Notes: generated by a model from the sequence alone, not told the origin. A DNA stretch of 64,000 nucleotides from Pontibacter ummariensis (GCF_900188175.1 NZ_FZOQ01000022.1:1-64000); one strand, 5' to 3'; numbered from the stretch's first letter, positions 1 through 8,556 are shown. A program made the numbers and translations.

Positions 1-54
1 CAGCGTGTAGTCCCGCTGGGTGCGCTTGCCTTTTTTCTCTCTCGCTTTTTCCAT
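1..54 (-). CDS. IS3-type transposase OrfA, 5' fragment
   Basis: Only the first 18 codons lie in the window (ATG at 54 reading left). The peptide is basic and contains KRTQRDYTL, which I associate with the amino terminus of IS3-family OrfA proteins in Bacteroidota, just before the helix-turn-helix. It lies inside an IS-like end (1-95). The family call rests on this short motif and the neighbouring repeat; the rest of the gene is off the left edge. Confidence 0.5.
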   Translation of the reverse strand, partial: MEKAREKKGKRTQRDYTL

Positions 55-95
55 ATAAGGTTGATTTGAGTGTCAACCTATTCTAGGACGGGACA
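1..95 (-). mobile_element. Left end of an IS3-family insertion sequence
   Basis: Read on the minus strand, the segment starts at 95 with TGTCCCGTCCTAGAATAGG followed by TTGACAC, then a short leader and the OrfA start at 54. A TG-starting terminal repeat followed closely by orfA is typical of IS3-family left ends. The outer edge falls nine bases from the terminator of the neighbouring TPR gene, so the insertion seems to sit in a spacer without breaking a gene. The other end and any target duplication are outside the window. Confidence 0.5.
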
Positions 96-103
96 GAAGG
101 CAT

Positions 104-138
104 AAAAAAGCCCGCTCTGTTACAGAGCGGGCTTTTTT
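104..138 (-). terminator. Intrinsic terminator after the TPR gene
   Basis: Perfect GC-rich stem (AGCCCGCTCTG / CAGAGCGGGCT) with A and T runs on either side, so it can work in both directions. It lies just past the stop codon at 150 of the minus-strand TPR gene. Confidence 0.85.
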
Positions 139-149
139 ATGAAATGGTC

Positions 150-1790
150 TTACTTCTTTTTAGCAGACTTGTTAATTTCAGTGATGGCGGCCTCTGCCTG
201 CGCATTCGCTGGGTCAAGTTGCTTAACCGCTTGCCAATACTTAAGGGCATTATCTCTTTCGCCTTTCAAGTAGTAATAGTAACCCAGGTAAGAGTTCGCC
301 TCAATCAGGTTTGGCTTGTACTTTTCTGGTTCGCTACCTGCCTGTTTGATAAACTCTTCGTAATAAGGCTTCGCTAAGCCTTGCTCTGTTTCCGGGTCCT
401 GGCTGGCGTTGGCACGTGCTCTCCAAAGATAAGCAGGGGCGTACGTAGGATTGCTTTCTACTACTTTCGCGTACGTCTCGTCAGCCTTCTTGAAGTAGTC
501 ATTGGCTTTTTGCGCATCACTAGCCGCATTCGCTTCTTCACCGGCCATCATGTAGATGTTACCCATGTAATAGTAGTCAGCGTTGCTTGGCTCTACGTTC
601 TCACGCTTACGCTCATACGCCTCAATAGCCTTGGCATATTGATTATTTGCAGCATATGTGTTAGCTAGTTCAGAGTAAAGCTCCACTTTCTCTGGGTTCA
701 TCTGGATAGCCTTTTCCAGGTTCTCGATCGCTTTTACTGGCTGGTTGTTCTTTGCAAGAATACGGCCATAGTACTCGTAGTCATCCGCGATCAGCTTAGA
801 CTTATCAGCTTTCTGCATGTAGGTCTCTATTGCTTGTAAAGCCTTTTCTGGTTGACCAAGCTCCATGTAAGAGTAAGCACGCAGACGGTTCATGACCATG
901 TTGTTAGGATCCTTCTGCAGTACCTGTTCCGCAGCCTGTAGGGCCTTGTCATAATTCTTTGTCAGGAATAGGAAGGAAGCATACTTGGCTTTTGTTTCAG
1001 GCGTATCCTCGGCCATGTCTACATACTTTTGGAAAGTAGACAGTGCTTTGTCGTACTGGCCGGCAAAGTAGTACAGCTCACCCAAATCGTGGTAGGCAGG
1101 AGCAAAGTTAGGATCAATCTCTATGGCTCTTTTAAAGGCCTCCTCTGCTTCGTTATAGTTACGTGAGCTGGTATAAAGCTGTCCTCTCTTGAGGTAAGCA
1201 GTAGCGTAGTTATCGTCTAACTGGATGGCCCTATCGTAGCTTGTCATCGCCTCACCACCCTGCTTTAGCTTCAGGTAAGCATCACCTAAAATCACATTCG
1301 CAGTAGGATTTTTAGATTCGCGCTCCAAGGCTTGCTTCAGGTAGCTTACCCCCTTCTTTATTTGCTCTTCTGTTGCATTTGGGGCATTTACATAAGCCTC
1401 ACCGATCATGGTTAGCACGTAAGGGTCTTTCTTACCTCTGCCTTTCAGCGCTTCTTCAAATTCCTGTGCTGCCTTTGCTGTGTTGCCCTGCTCTAAAGCA
1501 AGCTTGCCCAAGCCTACATGATTGATATAAGACTTTTTGTTGTTGTTGATACCCTGGTTGAAGTAGTAAGCCGCTGAGTCTAACTTGCCTGTTCTCAGGT
1601 AGATATCACCTAGCGCAAAATAGGCGTTGTCTGCGTCTTTTTGGTTCAGTTGTCCTTTATAAATAGACTTGGCTTCCTCATAACGCTCTAAATCAACTGC
1701 TCTTCTACCGGCATCTCCTGTTTGAGCAAGCGCTGCAGTAGCAGGGAAGGCAGCCACCATAAGGGCAATATACTTCCAGTTCTTTGTCAT
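150..1790 (-). CDS. Exported tetratricopeptide-repeat protein
   Basis: 546 aa. Residues 1-22 form a signal peptide ending near ALAQ; the rest is roughly a dozen TPR units with the usual W/LG/Y/A/P spacing (for example YFALGDIYLRTGKLDSAAYY and AYHDLGELYYFAGQYDKAL). The tail is lysine-rich. TPR arrays hold protein-protein contacts, so a periplasmic scaffold is expected. It follows the PstS-like lipoprotein gene by about 60 bases in the same direction and ends the TonB-ExbBD cluster; in my recollection this arrangement recurs in other Bacteroidota. The exact partner cannot be read from sequence. Confidence 0.85.
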   Translation of the reverse strand: MTKNWKYIALMVAAFPATAALAQTGDAGRRAVDLERYEEAKSIYKGQLNQKDADNAYFALGDIYLRTGKLDSAAYYFNQGINNNKKSYINHVGLGKLALEQGNTAKAAQEFEEALKGRGKKDPYVLTMIGEAYVNAPNATEEQIKKGVSYLKQALERESKNPTANVILGDAYLKLKQGGEAMTSYDRAIQLDDNYATAYLKRGQLYTSSRNYNEAEEAFKRAIEIDPNFAPAYHDLGELYYFAGQYDKALSTFQKYVDMAEDTPETKAKYASFLFLTKNYDKALQAAEQVLQKDPNNMVMNRLRAYSYMELGQPEKALQAIETYMQKADKSKLIADDYEYYGRILAKNNQPVKAIENLEKAIQMNPEKVELYSELANTYAANNQYAKAIEAYERKRENVEPSNADYYYMGNIYMMAGEEANAASDAQKANDYFKKADETYAKVVESNPTYAPAYLWRARANASQDPETEQGLAKPYYEEFIKQAGSEPEKYKPNLIEANSYLGYYYYLKGERDNALKYWQAVKQLDPANAQAEAAITEINKSAKKK

Positions 1791-1851
1791 TGTAAGTTTA
1801 GTTTAGTTGTTTCTGAAATATTAAGTCCTGTCGGTTTTGACCAGATCTGTT

Positions 1852-2793
1852 TTACTGATTTCCTAAGCCGATAACACGTACTGGCATGGTTGCCGGCACT
1901 AAGCCGGACTTAAGGATAATTCGTTGTCCTTTATCACTCGCAACATAGGCTGCAAATCCTGTGCCAAGGCCCGAACGGCCTTCTGTGCTGATAATGTACA
2001 GGTTGCGACGGAGCGGATACACTTGTTGTGCTATATAAGCCTGATATGGTTGGTAATACTCATCCTCAGAGATAGGGTCTGCATACTCGCTTACACCCAC
2101 CACTCTTACCTTGTTCATAAAACCAACGGCTGTGGTATCATCCCTGTCGCTGATCCAGTTTACACCCAGCACACCGATCGCATTCTTGTTTTCTGTCACG
2201 TAGTCGATAAGTGCTTCGTGGGATTCAGCTGCAAAGGAGTTTTCGGGTAACTTCTGGTTTGTTGTCAGGGAGTCTCGTACATAACGTGCCGTGCTGGAAT
2301 TATTGTTATCAAACACCACTGTTATGTCTCCTAGTTCCGAGCTCTCGTCCAGGTCTTTCCAGGTCTTCGCCTGGCCGCTAAAGATGCGCTTCAACTCTTC
2401 CACTGTAAGCAGGGAGTCTGAGTTTTCTTTATTCACTATCAGAGCAACTGCATCAATTGCAATTTTAGTAGATCTGGGAATTCTTTTCTGCTTATCAAAA
2501 ACAGCCCTTTCCTCTGGTGTTAATTCTCGGGAAAGTATGGCAACGCGCGTACTGTCTGTTAACAGATCTTCTACTACTTGTCCTTCCGGCTTATACGTGT
2601 CGTCGATGTCTGCCCTAGTATAGATGCCCTCAAAGGTATTTACCTGAGATTCTATGATGGGTCTGAAAGTCTCGTCAACGCTGATGTTAATATTACCTGA
2701 TGTAGGGGTATCAGTAGGGCCGTCTGAGTTATTACAGGCTAGCAGCCCAAGGAGCCCTGCTGTCAGTGCTATGCTGTAAAGCTTATTCATCAT
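1852..2793 (-). CDS. PstS-like substrate-binding lipoprotein
   Basis: 313 aa. A lipoprotein signal ends in LLAC with Cys20, so the mature protein should be lipid-anchored. The body matches the PBP-like/PstS fold: an RVAILSRELTPEE segment, ALIVNKENSDS, an 'LKRIFSGQAKTWKDL' segment and a run near IGVLGVNWIS. Such proteins bind phosphate or a similar anion for an ABC importer, but no pstCAB genes are nearby. The start overlaps the preceding 85-aa gene by 11 bases (GATGATGAATAA junction), implying translational coupling. The neighbourhood points to a role with TonB-ExbBD; phosphate specificity is not shown. Confidence 0.8.
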   Translation of the reverse strand: MMNKLYSIALTAGLLGLLACNNSDGPTDTPTSGNINISVDETFRPIIESQVNTFEGIYTRADIDDTYKPEGQVVEDLLTDSTRVAILSRELTPEERAVFDKQKRIPRSTKIAIDAVALIVNKENSDSLLTVEELKRIFSGQAKTWKDLDESSELGDITVVFDNNNSSTARYVRDSLTTNQKLPENSFAAESHEALIDYVTENKNAIGVLGVNWISDRDDTTAVGFMNKVRVVGVSEYADPISEDEYYQPYQAYIAQQVYPLRRNLYIISTEGRSGLGTGFAAYVASDKGQRIILKSGLVPATMPVRVIGLGNQ

Positions 2794-3040
2794 CTTTTTT
2801 CTTTCTAAAGCTAGAGTTGCTCTGGTAAACCCTTACAAACCTCACCGTTCCGTATAGGATCATAATGCCTCCTAGTAAGTACCTGAAACTGTCGTCTATG
2901 TTTAATCTTAGGGAGTCGCCAGCAAAAATAAGGAACAGCCCCAAAGCAACGTATATTAACGTCATGAGTAGCGCAAAGATGCGACCAAACTTGCGAAGCA
3001 TCTTTCCTGTCGACTTGTCTTCTCTTCTTGGATCTGGCAT
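2783..3040 (-). CDS. Small two-helix membrane protein
   Basis: 85 aa. A basic amino terminus is followed by two hydrophobic segments (about residues 19-41 and 52-68) and a charged tail ending in RKKKDDE. No named family is recognised. It overlaps the PstS-like gene by 11 bases and follows the second tonB in the same direction, so it belongs to this operon. It may be an inner-membrane accessory of the TonB or PstS-like module; that is inferred from position only. Confidence 0.75.
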   Translation of the reverse strand: MPDPRREDKSTGKMLRKFGRIFALLMTLIYVALGLFLIFAGDSLRLNIDDSFRYLLGGIMILYGTVRFVRVYQSNSSFRKKKDDE

Positions 3041-3100
3041 GCTAAAGACGTTAATTCTTTGATATTTGTTTAACCCTTAAAAATAACCGAATTGGATTTA

Positions 3101-3150
3101 AAAAGAAAGGCAGTAGCAAACAAAACTAACTTTGCCGCTACTGCCTTCTT
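3101..3150 (-). terminator. Hairpin after second tonB
   Basis: On the minus strand the stem AAGGCAGTAGC pairs with GCTACTGCCTTT and is followed by CTTTTT. It lies directly downstream of the 278-aa TonB gene and should reduce read-through into the PstS-like part of the cluster. Confidence 0.6.
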
Positions 3151-3164
3151 CAGAAAGCTAAACT

Positions 3165-4001
3165 TTACTTTAAGTGGAATCTAATTGGCAAGGTATAACG
3201 GACAGGCACGTTCCGGCCATTTTGTTTGCCTGGCTTCCATCTAGGCATTTTCTCTATCACCCGAAGCGCCTCTTCCTCAGTCCCGAAGCCTAGTCCTTTA
3301 ATCACTTCTGCCTGGGTTATTTCTCCGCTTGGCGCTACTACAAAGGTAACCACTACCATTCCTTCTACTTTTGCTCGTTGGGCCTCCGATGGATACCTCA
3401 ATTTTTTACTCAGGTACTCGAACAGTGCTTCTGTGCCTCCTTCAAACGCTGGCATAACCTCGGCATGTATAAACACCTCTGGTTTTGTCTCTAGCCCTAT
3501 TTCTCCTCCTGTGGCAGGAGATACTTTTCTTGTGGTCGTTGTGGGTGTTTCTGGTAACTCCCCGTCAAGTGTTTGTTCCCCTATGTTTACCTTACTAAGT
3601 AAAGCCTGATCTGGTATATCCGGGGCTTCTAGAGGCGTGTTTTCCTCAACAACAGTTGGCTTTGTAAACTTTTCTGTCTTACTTTTTTCTTGCGCTACCA
3701 CTTCCGTCACTGGTACAACTTCTTTCTGTGGTTCTTCCTTCTTTGGTGGCTTGGGGAGTTTTATAAGTACAGGCTCATATACAACGTACTCCGGCTTTTC
3801 ATATTTAGCAGGGTCAGCAAAGAAGACAGCTTCTACTAAAGGTCCGACTAGTGCCCCTGAAAAAAGTGCTGTTGCTAGAATGGCCGCCAACATAATATTC
3901 TTGCTATAAGAGCGGCGTAGCACATAGGCGCCGTACGCCTGATTCCGACCTTTAAAAATCACGTTGTTAAAAGTCATGCTTAAGAAATAGCTCTTTTTCA
4001 T
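3165..4001 (-). CDS. TonB-family energy transducer, second copy
   Basis: 278 aa. The amino terminus carries the Bacteroidota TonB motif (FKGRNQAYGAYVLRRSY, residues 16-32), one membrane helix (about 37-58), a proline/lysine/glutamate-rich periplasmic span, and a carboxy-terminal TonB domain (about 180-278) with YPSEAQRAKVEG, WKPGKQNGRNVPVRYTLPI. TonB passes energy from the ExbBD motor to outer-membrane receptors. It is separated from the exbBD-tonB operon by an intrinsic terminator at 4137-4165, so it probably has its own promoter or serves different receptors. Confidence 0.9.
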   Translation of the reverse strand: MKKSYFLSMTFNNVIFKGRNQAYGAYVLRRSYSKNIMLAAILATALFSGALVGPLVEAVFFADPAKYEKPEYVVYEPVLIKLPKPPKKEEPQKEVVPVTEVVAQEKSKTEKFTKPTVVEENTPLEAPDIPDQALLSKVNIGEQTLDGELPETPTTTTRKVSPATGGEIGLETKPEVFIHAEVMPAFEGGTEALFEYLSKKLRYPSEAQRAKVEGMVVVTFVVAPSGEITQAEVIKGLGFGTEEEALRVIEKMPRWKPGKQNGRNVPVRYTLPIRFHLK

Positions 4002-4127
4002 GGGCTGGGGGTTTTAGTATAACATCAATTATTGTTCATCTTTAAAACTTTTTAATCGTTTTTTCCTGCTCTAATCAGATACGAAATGTACTTCAAAAAA
4101 GGTATGCATGCTGAGTTTTTAGCTCGT

Positions 4128-4166
4128 GCAAAAAAAAGCGCCCAGCCAATTCTGGCTGGGCGCTTA
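4128..4166 (-). terminator. Intrinsic terminator of the exbB-tonB operon
   Basis: Perfect 13-bp stem AAGCGCCCAGCCA / TGGCTGGGCGCTT (4137-4165) followed on the minus strand by a run of seven T. It lies 19 bases past the first tonB stop codon and separates the two tonB genes. Confidence 0.9.
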
Positions 4167-4184
4167 AAGCAAACCTGTATTTGC

Positions 4185-5015
4185 TTATTTGATCGTAAAT
4201 CGTACTGGAAGCGTGTAGCGTACTGGTACTGCTCTACCGTTCTGCTTACCAGGAGTCCACTTTGGCATTGTTTTCACAACGCGTGTTGCCTCCTCGTCTG
4301 TACCGGCACCCAGATTTTTAATTACCTGGATTTCAGAGATTTCACCAGTTTTGCTTACTACGAATGAAAGAACTACAAGTCCTTCCACTCCGGCACGCTG
4401 TGCAGCAGCTGGGTATCGGATGTTTTTAGCTAAATACTTAAGCATTTCTGTCTCTCCACCAGGGAAAGAAGGCATCTGCTCTACGTAAGTATAAGGCTTC
4501 TCCTCTACTACTTCTGCTACTACTTCACTTGTACCGTCAATTTCACCGAGGTCAACCGGAGCATCTTTGCTTCCTTCAATGGTCTTGACACCTGCATCGA
4601 TTTCCTGTAGTACCTCCACGTCTGGAATCTCTTCCTCTACCTGCACTTCTTCGTCACGCTTTACTACCGGTGGCGTGTACTTTACAGTAGCTCGCACTGG
4701 CGGTGGTGGCGGTGGAAGATCTGGTGGCGGCGGTGGCGGTGGCGGTGGCGGTGCTGCCTCATCAATTGGTGGTGGTGGGGCCAATTCTACCTCTGTTACA
4801 ATACGCTCTACCACTTCTGCCTCTTCTTCTCCCTCTACTAACTTTGCTATCAGCGGAATGCTGACAAAAAGCAAGAACAGTAGGGTTGCAATGATTGCGG
4901 CTTTGGTGATATGGCTATTGTACAGTTTTCGTAGTAGGTAGGCACCGTAAGCTTTGTTCCGTCCCTGAAAGACGATATCGTCAAGCGATGCGTTAGCTGC
5001 TAACTTACTGTCCAT
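4185..5015 (-). CDS. tonB: TonB-family energy transducer of the exb operon
   Basis: 276 aa. Shows the amino-terminal motif FQGRNKAYGAYLLRKLY (residues 15-31), a membrane helix at about 37-57, then an unusually proline-rich stretch (about 77-108, including a run of ten prolines), acidic repeats, and the TonB carboxy-terminal domain (about 180-276) with YPAAAQRAGVEG and WTPGKQNGRAVPVRYTLPV. It starts three bases after the upstream exbD stop, so it is translated with the motor proteins. The proline span is encoded by GGTGGC-type repeats that could change length by slippage. Confidence 0.93.
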   Translation of the reverse strand: MDSKLAANASLDDIVFQGRNKAYGAYLLRKLYNSHITKAAIIATLLFLLFVSIPLIAKLVEGEEEAEVVERIVTEVELAPPPPIDEAAPPPPPPPPPPDLPPPPPPVRATVKYTPPVVKRDEEVQVEEEIPDVEVLQEIDAGVKTIEGSKDAPVDLGEIDGTSEVVAEVVEEKPYTYVEQMPSFPGGETEMLKYLAKNIRYPAAAQRAGVEGLVVLSFVVSKTGEISEIQVIKNLGAGTDEEATRVVKTMPKWTPGKQNGRAVPVRYTLPVRFTIK

Positions 5016-5018
5016 ATC

Positions 5019-5540
5019 TTACTGTATGTTTTGTTGTGCTAATAATTCCGTGTCTGCGTCAGCAATTTCTACAAGCGCAAACTTTTTGGTGTCCGTGATC
5101 TTCAGCTCGTCCAGGATGTCTACCACGTTCTTATAACGGGATGTTTCCATTGGCTTAATAAGTACAGTCATTTTTGGATTTGACTTTACTCTATTAGAAA
5201 CCAACACCTTTCTGATACCACTAGCTGAGTAGTCTGACTCTTCTACTGTTGGGCTGTCTTCTGCAAGGCCAAAGTAGTAATAGAGCTCGTCGTCCTCACC
5301 CAGAATAATTGTAAGAGCGTTACTCGCCTTCAAAGGCATTTGCTCTTCTTCATTTTCAGGATCTACAGGCATGTTAATTTCCATGGTCTGCGGCTTACTG
5401 AAAGTAGTGGTAAGCATGAAGAACGTCAACAGAAGGAATGCAAGGTCAACCATTGGGGTCATATCCAGGTGGACAGACATCTTCTTGGCTCTTTTCTTGC
5501 CTCCTTTACCGGAGTCGGCTTTTTCTTGAATTTCTGCCAT
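5019..5540 (-). CDS. exbD: ExbD/TolR biopolymer transport protein, second copy
   Basis: 173 aa. A basic cytoplasmic amino terminus precedes a single membrane helix (about residues 28-47) carrying the motif DMTPMVDLAFLLLTFFML; Asp32 is the proton-path aspartate of ExbD/TolR/MotB proteins. The remaining 120 residues are the periplasmic domain. It lies between the first exbD and tonB with a 3-base gap to tonB. Two different exbD genes in tandem are normal for Bacteroidota TonB systems. Confidence 0.93.
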   Translation of the reverse strand: MAEIQEKADSGKGGKKRAKKMSVHLDMTPMVDLAFLLLTFFMLTTTFSKPQTMEINMPVDPENEEEQMPLKASNALTIILGEDDELYYYFGLAEDSPTVEESDYSASGIRKVLVSNRVKSNPKMTVLIKPMETSRYKNVVDILDELKITDTKKFALVEIADADTELLAQQNIQ

Positions 5541-5558
5541 TTTCTTGTCTCCTTTCTA

Positions 5559-6164
5559 TTAGATGTTACTTGGCTTTGCTTCCATGTCAGTAACCAGGTT
5601 AAACCTGTTTATCTTCCTGTCCTGCAAAATGTCAATTACTCTCTGAATCGTGGCGTAGTCTACGTTCTGGTCACCTTTGATAGCGACAACAACTTTCGGG
5701 TTTGTAAGGCGAGTCTGGTGCACCCAGTCTCCCAACTCGTTATTTACTGAGTCAATCGGAATACCTGGCTGCACTACGTTTTTGCGTGCAGAAGACTCCA
5801 TAGACAAGTAAGACTTAAGTTGGTTAACAGGAACCCCGAAGTTCGTTAGCAGCGAGAAGGTTTTAGACTCCTCCTCTGTGAAGCTGACGCCATACTTACC
5901 AGCGATCTTGCTTAGTAAAGCTTCCTTTGTCTGCTGGCCATCCACTCCGAAGAATACGCGGTTCCCGTCGCCGATAGTGAGGGTAATCACGTTTGTGTCT
6001 GGCAGTTTAAGCTCCGATACAGAAGAAGGCGTATCTACGATAACAGACTCTTCCGGAGCAAACTTTGTTGTTAGCATAAAGAAAGTAACCAGCAAGAAGG
6101 CAAGGTCCACCATTGGCGTCATGTCCAGCGATGGTTTGGTCCTTTTTACTTTTACTTTAGGCAT
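5559..6164 (-). CDS. exbD: ExbD/TolR biopolymer transport protein, first copy
   Basis: 201 aa. Motif DMTPMVDLAFLLVTFFMLTT at residues 14-33, with Asp20 as the likely membrane proton acceptor. Longer than the second copy because of an inserted span (about residues 75-140) between the helix and the terminal DQNVDYATIQRVIDIL periplasmic fold. It follows exbB by 21 bases and precedes the second exbD by 18 bases. The paralogue pair probably forms a hetero-oligomeric motor with ExbB. Confidence 0.92.
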   Translation of the reverse strand: MPKVKVKRTKPSLDMTPMVDLAFLLVTFFMLTTKFAPEESVIVDTPSSVSELKLPDTNVITLTIGDGNRVFFGVDGQQTKEALLSKIAGKYGVSFTEEESKTFSLLTNFGVPVNQLKSYLSMESSARKNVVQPGIPIDSVNNELGDWVHQTRLTNPKVVVAIKGDQNVDYATIQRVIDILQDRKINRFNLVTDMEAKPSNI

Positions 6165-6185
6165 TTCTTTTACTTAATAGGTTTA

Positions 6186-7067
6186 CTATACAGTTTGAGT
6201 TCTTGCAGCAGCTGGAGCTGGAGCAGCAGTATCGTGCTGAGCTGAGAAAGTAGAGATGATGCTGAAGCCAGCCTCGTCAATGCTATAAGTCAACTCGTCA
6301 ATTTTGCTAGTGAAGTAGTTGTAAGCAACGATAGCAAGAGCAGAACCTGTAATACCAAGCGCCGTGTTAATCAAGGCCTCAGAGATACCGTTTGCCAGAC
6401 CTACTGCATCCGGAGCACCACCTTGTGCAAGGGCCGCGAACGCTTTAATCATACCAAGTACTGTACCAATCAAACCTACCAGTGTAGAAATAGAGGCAAT
6501 TGTAGAGATAATTACCAGGTTTTTCTCCAGCATTGGAAGCTCCAGTGAAGTAGACTCTTCGATCTCCTTCTGAATAGCAGCAACTTTCTCAGCTTTCAAT
6601 AACTCTGGCTCGTTCTGCATTTCTTTGTACTTCAGCAGACCAGACTTTACTACGTTCGCAACAGAACCTTTTTGTGCGTCGCAGGCAGCAATAGCGCCGT
6701 TGATATCACGCTGGTTTAATTTAGCAGAGATGTTTCTCACGAAGCCGGCAACGCTCTTATTACCTTTTGCTTTGCTGATTGTAAGGGCACGCTCAATAGC
6801 GAAGATGAATACCATCAGTACAAGAGACATCAGAACAGGTACTACCCAACCACCTTTGTATACGATACCTAAGTAGTTGCCTGGAAGTGGGTGGCTTTCT
6901 GGATCACCGCCTTCAAAGTTAGCAGGGTTGCCAAGCACGAACATATAGATAAGCACACAGGCTATAATGGCAAGAGGAATTACAATTGTTGCGAATACAC
7001 CCCCTACTGGGCTTGCCTTTTGTTCTACGTTAGCATTCTTGGTCGCTGCTGCAGTCTTTTTTTCCAT
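6186..7067 (-). CDS. exbB: ExbB/TolQ/MotA proton channel protein
   Basis: 293 aa, larger than the 230-245 aa of typical ExbB. Hydrophobic segments fall at about 27-46, 73-92, 182-210 and 228-252; the last two with ISTIASISTLVGLIGTVLGMI and EALINTALGITGSALAIVAYN are the signature TolQ/ExbB helices. The amino-terminal extra helix and Ala/Lys-rich start are common in Bacteroidota. First gene of the exbB-exbD-exbD-tonB operon; the 540-base region upstream holds its promoter. The tail is Ala/Pro-rich. Confidence 0.92.
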   Translation of the reverse strand: MEKKTAAATKNANVEQKASPVGGVFATIVIPLAIIACVLIYMFVLGNPANFEGGDPESHPLPGNYLGIVYKGGWVVPVLMSLVLMVFIFAIERALTISKAKGNKSVAGFVRNISAKLNQRDINGAIAACDAQKGSVANVVKSGLLKYKEMQNEPELLKAEKVAAIQKEIEESTSLELPMLEKNLVIISTIASISTLVGLIGTVLGMIKAFAALAQGGAPDAVGLANGISEALINTALGITGSALAIVAYNYFTSKIDELTYSIDEAGFSIISTFSAQHDTAAPAPAAARTQTV

Positions 7068-7609
7068 TTTTTTAAAGTTTAAAGTTTAGCTGTTTGTGTT
7101 GTAATTAAAATTGTTTGGGTAAATATAAAAGGTAATTGTTTTGCTTTTAGTTCTTTAATGAATTTGCAATTTCTGCTTTTTCTCAAATTTTCAAACAATC
7201 AGATGCTTTTAATTTTAGACAAAGTATTAATTGCAATCTCTTCAGCACTCTAATTTAAGCTTTTCTCCTTTAAAATTCCTAATCTTCCTTCTGCTGCTGC
7301 TCAATAAGTAGTGAAAAAAAGCGAACTCAATGTGTTAACACTAATCTTGCGCTGCTTTGCCCTCTGTTGCCTGTGCTTATACTACCCTGGATAATTATGC
7401 CGATTAGGCTACGTAAGTGTAGGATACTTGTTTTGTGGGCTGGGGCGAAAATCAGTTTCCGCTAATATTCCGCTTTGCTTGCTTTGTAATTAGTAATAGA
7501 AGTTGTTGTCGAGATAAAGGAGTTAACTTAACAAAATGTTCACTACACTGTAACTTTTTAGAAAAAGTGGGTTAAATATAGCAAAGTTTTCAACACCATG
7601 TATGCATGC
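7068..7609. other. AT-rich intergenic region
   Basis: 542 bases between the start of exbB and the stop of mazG, both on the minus strand. It is AT-rich, no ORF shows coding character, and I see no RNA gene. It must contain the exb operon promoter, but I could not pick a convincing TTTG-N19-TAnnTTTG pair. Confidence 0.5.
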
Positions 7610-8419
7610 CTACTGGTTTTTTGCCTTGTTCCAGTAAAAGTCCATCTCAGACAAGGTCATGTCTTGTAAGTGCTTCCCGTCTTTGGCAGCTTCCCTTTCC
7701 AGGTACTGAAAGCGACTAATGAACTTGAGGTTCGTGCGCTCCAGTGCTTCCTCTGGATCGATGCCGGCAAAACGTGCAAAGTTGATTAAAGAAAACAGCA
7801 GGTCTCCAAACTCCGCAGTAGCTTTCTCCTGGTCTATTGCTGCTGTTTCTTGTACGTTAAACTCTGATTCAAACTCATTTAGTTCCTCTTGTACCTTTTT
7901 CCATACCTGAGATTTGTCGTCCCAGTCAAATCCAACGCCCCTGGCTTTCTCCTGAATGCGCATGGCTTTAACTAAGGCCGGCAGGGAGGAGGGAACACCT
8001 CCTAGCACCGACTTGTTGCCTTCCTTTAGTTTGAGTTTCTCCCAGTTTTGCTTCACCTCTTCCTCTGTCTCGGCTTTGGTGTCGCCGTAAATGTGCGGAT
8101 GCCGGAAAATAAGTTTTTCGCACTGCGCGTTCAGTACATCGGCTATGTCAAAGGCTTTTTTCTCCGAAGCTATCTTGGCGTAAAAAACGAGGTGGAGCAT
8201 AATGTCACCTACTTCTTTTTTAATTTCCTGCAGGTCTCCTTGCAAAATGGCATCCGAAAGCTCGTACGTCTCCTCTATCGTTAAGTGGCGAAGGCTCTCC
8301 ATGGTTTGCTTGCGGTCCCAGGGGCACTTCTCGCGCAGGTCTTCCATCACATCAAGCAGGCGGTTAAAGGCCTGCAGCTGTTTGCTGCGTGGGCTGTCGT
8401 CAAAGTTCTTGTTATCCAT
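7610..8419 (-). CDS. mazG: Nucleoside triphosphate pyrophosphohydrolase MazG
   Basis: 269 aa from the ATG at 8419; an open frame continues upstream to 8506 but that extension is low-complexity and unlike the family. The first domain has EKCPWDRKQTMESLR and HLTIEETYELSDAI followed by EVGDIMLHLVFYA, the E-E...E..D metal motif of all-alpha NTP pyrophosphatases; the second half repeats it around FGDLLFSLINFARF. MazG hydrolyses non-canonical NTPs to NMP and PPi. It diverges from glmM, with 159 bases between starts. Confidence 0.93.
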   Translation of the reverse strand: MDNKNFDDSPRSKQLQAFNRLLDVMEDLREKCPWDRKQTMESLRHLTIEETYELSDAILQGDLQEIKKEVGDIMLHLVFYAKIASEKKAFDIADVLNAQCEKLIFRHPHIYGDTKAETEEEVKQNWEKLKLKEGNKSVLGGVPSSLPALVKAMRIQEKARGVGFDWDDKSQVWKKVQEELNEFESEFNVQETAAIDQEKATAEFGDLLFSLINFARFAGIDPEEALERTNLKFISRFQYLEREAAKDGKHLQDMTLSEMDFYWNKAKNQ

Positions 8420-8424
8420 AAAGA

Positions 8425-8432
8425 CAAATATA
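8425..8432 (-). promoter_or_regulatory. Candidate -7 box for mazG
   Basis: Minus strand reads TATATTTG, matching TAnnTTTG, six bases upstream of the mazG ATG. That spacing would give an almost leaderless transcript, so either a further upstream promoter exists or the message is nearly leaderless. No clear -33 TTTG was found. Confidence 0.3.
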
Positions 8433-8548
8433 ATAAAACAAAAGCACGAAGTGCCGGCAGTAGCCCGTACCGGGGAGGCGGTGCAAAACCCGGGGCTGTT
8501 ACCCAAAGTATAATCGTGGAAAATGTTCAGAAAGTATATCTTAATTAC

Positions 8549-8556
8549 TACTTTTG
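8549..8556 (+). promoter_or_regulatory. -7 promoter box for glmM
   Basis: TACTTTTG matches the Bacteroidota -7 consensus TAnnTTTG and lies 22 bases before the GTG start of glmM. The -33 element is weak. Confidence 0.5.

Noticed and set aside
4690..4756. Hexanucleotide repeat as a CRISPR-like or regulatory array
   Set aside because: It lies in frame inside tonB and simply encodes the proline linker.
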